From: Acanthochlamys bracteata
Taxonomy: Eukaryota > Streptophyta > Magnoliopsida > Pandanales > Velloziaceae
Length of the DNA: 64,000 nt
NCBI GenBank assembly: GCA_019914995.1
Contig: CM034141.1
Location: forward strand, 1,054,001-1,118,000
Reading direction: 5' to 3'
Shown piece by piece: positions 11,837-21,401 of the stretch (position 1 is the first letter of the stretch; each line of letters begins with the position of its first letter). A model generated the notes under the pieces. The model did no database searches. It was not told where the DNA came from and saw only the letters and a program-made list of their open reading frames with translations. A program made the translations under genes and the position numbers.

Positions 11837-13970
11837 CTATCCAAGCTGCTGGTGGTAAGTATTGGTGATTAAAAGAAAAGTTTAGATCTTACCAAATCTA
11901 AGAATCCAGGTTACAAAAGACAATGCTATTATAGTTTTGCTAAGTACTCCAAACAACCATCTCAAACTAAGTTGAAGAACTAAATGAGAAACAGAATTCT
12001 ACTATACAAACTTCTAAACGTTAAAAGCTAGTTTGTGGATGTACTTTTTTTCTTATCCTACAGGGAAACAGAATGGAGAAACCGAGATCGAACGTTCTAA
12101 AGTAACTATTACATGTAGGTTGCAACTACCTCACCAGCAGAATGTATGAAATGTAAAACCCAAAACCCTCTACCTCAGTAGCAGCTTTGACAGATGAAAC
12201 TTTTGGCAACTTCGGAGCACCATCAAATATGTAAGAACATTCAGTGTATGCTGTCCCAATCCCGACACCAGCTCCAAAAGCCACAGTTGCCCATCTTGTT
12301 GTCGGGCTCCCTACATGAAAAAATCAAGAAGCAGAAAGCAACTTAACTTAAACAACTGTGCAGCAGAAGATGAAGGAATAAACTGAAATATCATAACTTT
12401 ATCACTCTCCTTCACTCTCTCCAGAATATAAACTAGATGATTGTATGCACAAGAAAGAAGACATAAAAGAGCTAGCCAGTTATGATTTTGATTTGATCAT
12501 CTTTGACGTCAATGACCTGCACTGTATTACTTTTAAGTTTCTTTTAATTAATGAATAAAGGCTTTGAATCAATTCATTTCTTGGGTAGTGGTAAATGATT
12601 TTATATTAAATTAGCTTTATGGATAAAAGTAGTTACTTTTAAGTAGAAGCAAAATTGTCAATAAAGAACCTTACAATAGGAATTTTCCTGAATTCACATG
12701 TAGCAGAAAATATGTCCTCCTAACTTTTAACTTCTAAATAACCAATGACCCAGGTGCCAAAGCAGCATTCCAGAACATACCCACGCTGAAGTCTTAACTC
12801 TGGGGTGATAAAAAAGGAAAGCATCATGTTGTAGTAAACACGGTTGGTCACTCTAAAAGTCTAAACTGTGGGATGGTTTAAAAAAGAAATAACCAGACTT
12901 AATAAGCCCTACAACATTACAACTTACTAGTCAAACTCACAATGAGAAGATCTTTAAACCAAAGTGTCAGATGGCGTTCGCAATGTAAACTTTTTTTCAT
13001 TTCAAATAAATGTATTACTATACACAAGTTGTTTGCAATCATTTCTTTCCTAAATGGACTTCCTAACTATCCTTCCTAAGGATTTTATGAGGTTGACATG
13101 TGGGTATGAATTCCTAGGAGTGTAGGTGGTGGACAACAATTGTTCAATTACATGATAAGGAGTGCGCAGTGAGGTCCCATGTACTAAATGCAGCACCTTG
13201 TAAGGAGTGTTGCTTCCAATGGAAAATCAATTGCATCAAGAGCTCCATAAAAGGATCCCTGAAGTCATTTTACCAAAACAAAATAAACCAGAGGATCTTT
13301 AAGTAAACAACTGTCTCTAGTCTAAAGCAACACCAGGCAAAGATTGAAAAAGTCGACATCACTTCCAATTTTACAAATGCATCCATTCACCACTAAAGTG
13401 GGATGCTAAGGGGAGACTAATTATCCAGCATTCATACCAATTTCATATGAGAACGACTCCATCAATATTATACTGGGAATGTTCTTCTACCAAAATGATT
13501 TCACTAATTAAATTTTCAAATTTGATCTTTCAAGTGTAATCTCCTTCATCAAGGTTAAGAACGAACTGCATTATTAAACTTTTTGGCATCAACAAACAAC
13601 ATTAGACTTGCAATCGCATTACTTATTAGATCTGGGACCACCATTCTCCCTTTTCTCCTCCACTCGAATTAGCAAACAATAAACCTAGAACGAAATAAAC
13701 AACAGCGAAGCAACAACCCTACACAAATCTAACTCTAATCAGCTGTAACTTAAAGGAAATAACAGGTGAGGAAGAACTATAATTACGGAAGAAAAGGAGA
13801 GCAGCGAAAGCGCCGGTGAGGGAGGAGTACGCGACGCGGCGAATGGTGAGATCGAGGCAAGCGTCGTACTTGGCGTTGAGAACATGCGGATTACGAACGG
13901 AGCTCACCGTTGGCTGCGCAGAGAGCGCCGGAGGTTGCGCCGGCGTCGCACCATGTTCTTCTCCGGCCAT
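11837..13970 (-). CDS. MIC10: MICOS complex subunit Mic10 (DUF543 family)
   Basis: Exon 1 is 13787-13970, beginning MAGEEHGATPAQ. Exon 2 is 12174-12310 and joins in phase 1 to give LLFFRSPTTRWATVAFGAG. The product matches Mic10: a variable N-terminus, KYDACLDLTIRRVAYSSL, a first membrane segment around GAFAALLFF, and a second segment with the glycine motif GAGVGIG followed by TAYTECSYIFDG. Mic10 forms hairpins that bend the inner mitochondrial membrane at cristae junctions. The end is less certain. A GAG|GTAGAG donor at 12174 can join CAG|CTTGGATAG at 11845-11837, ending in ELG at 109 residues. Reading through instead gives a tail of about 13 other residues with a stop near 12123. I chose 13970 as start because it is the ATG in family context; the frame is open further upstream. 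Confidence 0.8.
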
Positions 13971-14448
13971 CTTTGCTAAAGAAAAAACAAAGATTGCGAA
14001 CAGAATAGGAGAGAAATTAATTGGCTCGGTTGATCTGTGGAAAATCAATAAAGACGTTTTAAAGACTAGAATTACCAATTAGGTTTGAAAAATTTAGATT
14101 TTGCAAAATAGAAGGTGTGATTGCAAATTTGGGTTCTTGTAGGTTGACGATGAGATTTGGACCTGTTTTTCTTTAGAAGTAATGAGAAAGGAATTTTAAT
14201 AATGTGTTACAGAAAAAAGCTTTTAAAAGAAAATTGAGTTCAATATGTTTATGTTTATTTGAAAGTGTATGGTGAAATAAATTTGTATGAAAAAATAATT
14301 TTAAAAGACAATATTATTAAACATTATGAAATAAAAATATGAGAAAAAATAATAATACAAAATTTATTCTTTACGAAAGAAATTATAGATTTATTTAAAA
14401 ATAAACACGCCTTAGAAGAAAGAATGTATAACAAAAAATTTGGGACAA
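13971..14448. other. Mic10 promoter/5' UTR and AT-rich spacer
   Basis: Nothing beyond the expected 5' UTR of the leftward Mic10 gene and an AT-rich stretch ending in AAACACGCC near 14405, a motif resembling the ends of the small inverted-repeat elements elsewhere in the window. Confidence 0.3.
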
Positions 14449-14530
14449 CGTCGACAGCAGGATTCGAACCTGCGCAGGCAAAGCCCAACAGATTTCGAGT
14501 CTGTCTCCTTAACCACTCGGACATATCGAC
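14449..14530 (-). tRNA. tRNA-Ser (anticodon CGA)
   Basis: On the minus strand the 82-nt sequence starts GTCGATATGTCCGAGTGGTT and ends GGTTCGAATCCTGCTGTCGACG. The acceptor stem GTCGATA pairs with TGTCGAC (one G-T wobble), followed by discriminator G. The anticodon stem-loop is ACAGA-CTCGAAA-TCTGT, with CGA at the anticodon position. The long variable arm (GGGCTTTGCC-type) is that of a serine tRNA. No intron. It reads UCG codons in the cytosol. Confidence 0.95.
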
Positions 14531-15473
14531 GGTACATAAGAAATAAAACATTTCATTATCTGCTTAAATTGAACATCCCTCATAAAGAAGTTCTCCAAAA
14601 CTCTTTAAATATTTTCAGCGACAAAATGCATCACAAGCTTACCTACAAGCTTTCAGCTTGAAGCTTTTAATATCCTCTCATTAACAATTGAATTCCTACA
14701 AATTATATATACATTTTGCTGCATCTCATCGATAGATCATCAAAGCAGAAGCCTTGCATCAAATGATTGATACACCATCCTTGCACATTAGAATTCAATA
14801 CAAGTATTTGAAACATAGTTAAAAGATGTAAAAGAAGAATGCAACACACAATTTGGATGGAGGATACAACTCATGCATACACCAAATTCCAACATTTTCC
14901 TTTGCTTTTCTGCTACTTGCATCATCTCTACAATGTGAAGACTGTGAAGCTTGCTCAGTTTGCTTGCAACGGAGATGCCTATGAACATATCTGCTCGAGA
15001 CAAACAAGTAATACCATTTTTGTAATGAAGAGCTATGTGGAGCAGTTGATGGTGACATTCATGATGCAGAAAATATCAATCCAACAAACTTAGCAAGCTT
15101 TTAGACTTAATTTAATCGAGGCAAAAATTGTAGATGGACCTATACTGTGTTAACTAGAATAAGATTATTTGCAAGTTTACAACTTACAAGGGGCGAACTA
15201 GGATCATAATGTTGTATCTATACATCTTGCAACTAAATTCAAAAAGAGAAATTAAGAAATCAACCGAAGTATATACAAGAGTTGCTTTCAATTTGCATGT
15301 GAAGAACAAAAAGTGCTCCTGTTTTGAATGGGATGACATGATAAGTAACACACTACATACTAATGCTAAGTTGTCTTAAAGAAAAGCATCTCACTTTAAT
15401 AGGTTCTTGGTGATGCATATTTATGCAGATTACATGACACAAAAGCATTTTAATCCTGTATACCTGGCTTTAC
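14531..15473. other. Probable 3' UTR / last intron of the HER2-like gene
   Basis: No conserved coding block is seen on either strand. If the GAG|GTAAGT donor at 15513 is used, a short final exon encoding a few residues should lie here, but I cannot place it with confidence. Confidence 0.3.
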
Positions 15474-18400
15474 CTATGAGAACAAAACAGTATTAAGAGC
15501 ATCTTGACTTACCTCGACAACTGCTCTGCCGACAATTTTTCCTTGGTCAAGATCCTCATATGCTTTATTTGCTTCCTCAAAATTGCATTTCCTTGATACA
15601 GTACTTCGGAGATTGAACAAGCCAGTTTCTGCAAGTTTTACTATCTTGGGAAGATCTTGTCTTGCTCTTGCACCATAAGAACCAATTATCTTAACCTATT
15701 CCAGAAAATACAAAAATTCATGACAGTTGTTTCTTTAGAAAGTAACCTATTTCCTGCAGTTCCTTCTTTAAAAGACTTTTAGATAATAGTCACAACAAGC
15801 ATACAACAAAATATACATGAAAGTTTGCCCCCATACACAGAAATAGCACATTACAGTATACAAGGTACATTTCAGTTATTCGATAATAATAAAGGCTATA
15901 GTAATATGTGTTTCTGCAGGACCTTATCTATTAGTTTAAAATTTAAGAATGGTTCTTCGACACAGAACTAGGGAAAAAGTTCAAGTTACATAATATCTTC
16001 AGGGCCTAATGAGTTTATTCCCCATCTAAGAGACAAAAAAGAAGAAGCAAAGTATATACATTTATGAAACTCAAGTATGAGAAGATAGTGACGAAAGCAT
16101 CCCCTTGATATTATAGGGCTTACACCATCCCTTTCACAAGCTAATAAAATTAGTTTGCAACTGTCAAAACTTAGAATCACTCACCTGTCTACGGACCAGA
16201 CGAGTTATGTCCACCTCCCCTATAGCATTGGTTGCAGCAAGGCCTATCATAACAGCCTTCCCACCATCTCGTACACTTTTTGTGCACTGCATGAAAGTTA
16301 ATGGTTTCCCTAATGCTTCAACAGCTATGTCAACACCCATTCCTCCAGTTATTTCCTATCACGGATAGCACGTAACATCAGCAAGAAGAAAGGTTACCAA
16401 AAACAACTATAGCAAGGACATATTCAGCTATCCAGTAACAGTAAACAAAATGGAGTAAATTGACAACTAAACAGAGGGATGCTGAGGTAAACCGTTCAAA
16501 GAACTTTATGTACAAACTTGCAAGAAATTAAAGAGCACCAATAAAATGGAGTTTTGAGCAATTTGGAATATGCCTTGATCGTTTCCACAGGGTCTTCTTT
16601 TAATGCATTTACAGTGTGAGTAGCTCCAAGCATTCTTGCACTTTGGAGTTTGTCATCTGCAATGTCGACTGCAATAATATCGCTAGCACCAAAAGCACGT
16701 GCTATCTGCAGACAACTGAAATGAAATGTCAATCCATATAAGTATGAACTCTACCTTTATCAAGTCATATACTTAATGAAATTGTATACTTGAATTACAT
16801 GTTTCATATAAGCTTAGATATGGCACTGACAAAATATAGATTCTAAATATGATCCTATATAACTTCTTATCAACCTAATATATCTACAAGAAAAGCCTTA
16901 CCTTGTACCGACACCACCAACCCCTATTACCGCAACTGAATCACCAGCACGCATTTCTGCAGCATGTCTCATAGCACCATAAGCAGTAAACACAGCACAT
17001 CCGAGAATTGCTGCTTCAGAGTATGGCAGCGAGTTAGAAAGTACTGCCAATGCAGTAGCAGGAACAACACAGTATTCAGCAAGGCCCCCCATACTGTACA
17101 TGTAGACTGGCCGTCCTAGATGACATGGAGAAATTCAGAAGTAAGAAATAAACAGGTAAATTATAACATACACCCGAAAAGGAAAATCCAACAAACATTT
17201 GTAGAGTTTGCAGGATATCAGAGTAAGTGTTTAGAATAACATAGCACCAGAAACAACTTGCAAATACAAAGACGTAACAGCAATAAACACATAAAAACTG
17301 CATAATTATACTTGGGCAAACGACGACCTATCTGTTGCATAGTTTTTCCTTACTGAACTTATATTAAGAAAGTAAACGACTTCTCAGTAATGCTTCTTGA
17401 ATTTGTAGCCAAAATTTCATAAAAGTTTGTATCCTAGGTGCCTGGTAGTTCAACTAGAAAAATTATTTAGTTCGTAGTATGCATGTAATAAGCTAGCAAT
17501 TGAACAAGCAATTCGCACAAAACAATCATGTATAGTATAATTTATAAGTGACTGTATAAGCAGAAAGCAATACCATTACTGCGTAGAAACAATCTAGTTT
17601 CACCATCATAAAGTGTCCCTTTAGCACGATTATATGCAAAAAATTGTTGACAGAGATCCTCTTGTCCCTATTCATAAATCCAATGTATCTGTTAGCATAT
17701 ACATAAACCATGACATAAAGTACCTCTAAATATCGTAGACCATAACTGCTTGAATGAGTACATGCCTTAACACAGAACGAGCAATTACCGCAAGGCATGA
17801 TAAAAGCTCCCACTACATGACTCCCAATAGGAAATCTGAGATATTATGTCCAACAGATTACAAACAACTTCAATCATCACGATTTTATAACCACAAGTAT
17901 GTGCATACCTCTTTACTACACCACTATCTGTATGTAGTCCATGCTCGACTACTTCACCAGTTATTTCATGACCCACAACGCACGGGCTTGCAAATGGTAG
18001 TTCACCTTTCAGGACGTGAAGGTCAGAGTGACAGACACCACATGCTGCATTACATAAGCACCTCAAAATCGTTGAACTCATAGCAAACAAATTCACTACA
18101 ACATTGAGTAACAACAAAAATCAAACGAAGATGAAAATCTTTTTCCAGCTCAACTGCGAACCTATCATTTTCAAGTCTAAACCAGATTTTAAGCTTAGAT
18201 ACGTGTCCGACAATAAAGACGAGATTTTTCAATATGAGATATTCAAAAACATTATAAAACAAACAGAACGCCTAACCTGAGAATGGAAACACTCAATCAT
18301 CAATCAAATTAGAAAACACAGAGAAAAACAGAATCACATCCATCTCGATTAAAAAAGCAATAGTCAACCATCAATTAAATAATGAAGAAATTGAACAAGA

Positions 18401-18646
18401 ATAAATCAAACCTTTAGTCCTGATGAGTAGTTCACCGGCCTTGGGCCGAGGCATGTGAAACTCTTCAATTGTGAGCGGTTTATTCGGCTCCCAGAAAACT
18501 GTTCCCCTCATAAACGAAGGACCACCACCAACATGATACCCACCCGCCGGAGCTTCGCCGGAGGAGAAAGCACGCGCCGCCACATGCAGCCCAGCTGATC
18601 GTAGCAAGCAAAGAAGCTTCGAGGTCGATCTGAAGAAAGAAAGCAT
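15474..18646 (-). CDS. HER2: Zinc-dependent alcohol dehydrogenase, HER2 (At5g63620)-like
   Basis: Exons, 5' to 3': 18412-18646, 17909-18044, 17766-17835, 17574-17667, 16902-17115, 16574-16715, 16185-16355, then 15513-15695. All join in phase, giving about 415 residues before the end. The N-terminus (MLSFFRSTSKLLCLLRSAGL, then ARAFSSG) looks like an organellar transit peptide. MRGTVFWEPNKPLTIEEFH starts the medium-chain dehydrogenase body. GVCHSDLHV and GHE supply catalytic-zinc ligands. CGNCSFCVKGQEDLC is the structural-zinc lobe (C-x2-C-x2-C-x7-C), and VIGVGGVGTSCLQ is the NAD-binding turn. In Arabidopsis, HER2 is linked to the response to hexenal. Two introns begin with GC rather than GT (after 17766 and after 16574); GT alternatives would delete conserved residues. 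The stop at 15474 assumes read-through past a good GAG|GTAAGT donor at 15513; more likely a short last exon lies downstream. Confidence 0.85.
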
Positions 18647-19310
18647 GGCGATCGATCACTGTTTCTGGTTGTTCGTTTGTGTGTTTGTTTCAGATCACTA
18701 GAAGATCTAGTAGAGAGTTCAGCTAGAGAAAGATTTCACTCTCACCCGTTCTAATCCTTATCTTAAGCATTTAACAACTATAAACTATTAATACTCCAAG
18801 AGCAAAATGGTCACTAATTAATCACTGATAAAGCGTTTAAATGAAATTATAAAATTCTATGATAAATTCAAAAAGATATTTGATTCCATCGTGAATCTAG
18901 TTTTTAAATATAAATTATATTAAAATATTAATATTTTTATAATAAAAAATTGACAAATAAAATATTTTGATTAAAAAAATAATGAAAAAAACCCAACAAA
19001 GAGTACAATGGGAGTTCATTACCGTATGTTTGAATAAAAAAATTAATAAATAAGAGAAAAAATATAACAAAAAGTATTAGAATAAAAAAGAAAGTAAAAA
19101 TATTAATTTATTTTTCATTTTATTTGAATATATATAAGAATAATAAAAAATAAATAGTTTTTAAAATAATTAAGAATTAAGTAAAAATAATTTTAATAAA
19201 AATATGAAATATTCTTTTCTGTTTATAAATAAGGCCAAAATATAAAACAAGACAACTGCACCGATTAACTGAAGAATCAAAACTACTCCAAACATATATT
19301 TATTTAACAC
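18647..19310. other. HER2 upstream region and AT-rich spacer
   Basis: The first about 130 bases are probably promoter/5' UTR. The rest is very AT-rich with no coding frame or RNA gene that I recognise. Confidence 0.3.
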
Positions 19311-20065
19311 TATGGATGTCAATTTAGATTAATAGATCAAATTAACATTGATTTATTTAGTACTCAGATCAAAATTGTCAATCCTTACTCAACATATTTA
19401 ATAATCGAATAAAATTCGAATCGATTTATTTAATAATTAAAATTTGAATTTTTAATTATATATTTTTAAATTTAAGTAAAATTATAAAATCAGTTGGAAT
19501 GAATGTGTATGATATTCTTGTGAAAAGATGTTGTGAGTATCTATCAAAATATGCATTCTTACTATTTTTATTAGTCTTTAAAATATTTAAAATAAATTTT
19601 ATTATTTTTAATTTTTAAAAATATGTGGTGATTTTATAATTATATAAAATACATAATAATACTTTCGATAAAATTTTTTATAAATATAACTAGCTTAGAA
19701 AATTTTGATAAAAAGTTTTCCATAAAATTTAAATTAAATCATTAAAAAATAATACATAATAATATTTTATTATCATACTATAAATTCTCATCTGTACTAG
19801 TTTACTAAACTATTCAAGTAAATTATTAATTATAAAAATACTATAATATAATAATTTATAAATTATTATATCAAATTTTTATTGTTATTAAAATTTTACT
19901 ATACGATAAAAAAATCAGAAAAAATTATTTCTCAAGAGGTGATAATTCAAACTAATAAATTAAACTCGAATCGATCTAAATCAATATATTTAATAATTAA
20001 ATTAAATTTATTAAATTTTAAATCAATTTATATATTTATATGGATTAAATTTTTTGACCACCACA
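19311..20065. repeat. Putative hAT-like non-autonomous repeat, copy B (reverse of copy C)
   Basis: This stretch aligns by eye, in reverse-complement orientation, along much of its length with 41967-42748. The left end TATGGATGTCAATTTAGATT matches the reverse complement of the right end of copy C (TAGAGGTGACAATTTAGTTT). The inner block TCAAAATATGC followed by ATTAGTCTTTAAAATATTT also matches. The right border, near 20065, is degenerate. The 73-codon frame at 19882 lies inside and is not a gene. Confidence 0.6.
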
Positions 20066-20308
20066 AACCACCGCAGTCTTTGGCAACCTACATCAATAAC
20101 TAGAATCACCCAAAAACTATCTACGCCAATTAACTGAAGCATCAAAACTATCCAACCTTACCTCGTTTCAACATTCAAAACGGAGATTACAAATTTAAAA
20201 CTTCAAATCATAAACCGTAGCGCAACAAAACCAACTGATGCATGCATTCATCAACAATGTCCAATTACCGGAAAACATATTTGTGCGGGAAAGAGAGAAT
20301 CAACTAAC

Positions 20309-20572
20309 CTGCTGACGACTTTGGCTGCGGTCTGGACATAAGTTCCAACCATTTCTACGGGAGTGGATGCCGATGTTTCGGAAAATCCATCGTTATCAAC
20401 CAGTGATTATAATCACAGCCCTCGAACAATATATCATCAGGCCCAATCTTCCGATCACCACCATCGCCAAAATCATTCCTCCGGTCAAACAGTGCCGCCG
20501 AGACTTGAACGAGCGGGATTGTGAAATACAGCGAACGGCCGCGACTGCGAGATATGCTGAAGCGGCACGCAT
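20309..20572 (-). pseudogene. 5' fragment of a MORF/RIP RNA-editing factor (MORF1-like)
   Basis: Minus-strand reading gives a mitochondrial-style leader from ATG at 20572 (MRAASAYLAVAAVRCISQS). A different frame then gives FGDGGDRKIGPDDILFEGCD and YNHWLITMDFPK, the start of the MORF box. A third frame gives TPVEMVGTYVQTAAKVVS, ending at an AG|GTTAGT donor at 20309. MORF proteins bind PPR editing factors in mitochondria or plastids. The frame changes twice, and the later conserved blocks (KIYACSTT, VLPDSY) are absent from the region to the left, which instead holds AT-rich repeat copy B. This is therefore a truncated, frameshifted remnant. The plus-strand frame over 20367-20762 is its shadow. 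Confidence 0.8.
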
Positions 20573-21401
20573 GGCGGACGAGCGGGGACTGGAGAGAGGA
20601 GAAGAAGGAATGATTGATTTGGTGAGCGAGAGAGCTTGGCGGAAGCGGACAACGACCGCCGTGAGAGCGAACAGTGAGGTCTTGCTCTGCTTCTCTTCTA
20701 GCGTTTTAGAAAAACACAGCGGTGGGTTTGGGTCTACTTCAACGGCTCCGCCCCCTCCTTAGGCCTTTCTTCTTCTCCAGCACCGATCTTCTTCTTCCCC
20801 CGTGAGATTGAACTTGACGCTCACGCATTCGCCGGTGCGTGAGCTTGAAATCGCCGTCGCCCGGCGGGTTTCAAAGGAACGTTGGCGCGAGCGCGCGAGA
20901 GAAAACAAATTCAGTGCGTAAATACAAACGAAGTAATCTGTGCAAGAGGTAAACTTTAAATTTTAAAGATTCAAAATTACTCTTTCTTTTGATTACATCC
21001 AATATTTCGGTGTAACTAATTACATTTTATATAAAAATAATAATTAGAACTTTTACTCTTTATTATTTTTATAAATTCATTGCTATATAAGAACAGCAGA
21101 TAGTAATTCATTCACTTATCTCGATCGATCTCTATTGCTTTCAATCCAGACACAGTATTAGAGAGGAGTGCGTGCGTGTTAATGAGTTTCTTTCCATTTT
21201 ATAAAATTTGCTGGTTAGAGCCTTAAAAATCACAATCGTTATTAAGTGCCCAATCTTGCAAACTACCAGTCCAGGCCCAAGCCCAATAGGGTCGTTCACT
21301 GATTTGCAATAATATTGCAATTTCATTAATCTATAGTAATATTTGGCAATTCAGCCCCCGCTCCGTTTCTTTTCACTGCTGCAAAACAACAGTTCGGTTC
21401 A
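20573..21401. other. Spacer between the MORF remnant and the SET-domain gene
   Basis: GC- and CT-rich DNA at 20573-20900 resembles the former promoter/5' UTR of the MORF gene. AT-rich DNA follows, then a CT-rich leader of the SET-domain gene from about 21340. No gene seen. Confidence 0.35.

Noticed and set aside
14324-14551. Minus-strand frame containing MSEWLRRQTRNLLG
   Set aside because: It is the translation of tRNA-Ser(CGA), a common false gene over tRNA loci.
20367-20762. 131-codon plus-strand frame
   Set aside because: Antisense shadow of the MORF remnant, whose minus-strand reading has clear family motifs.
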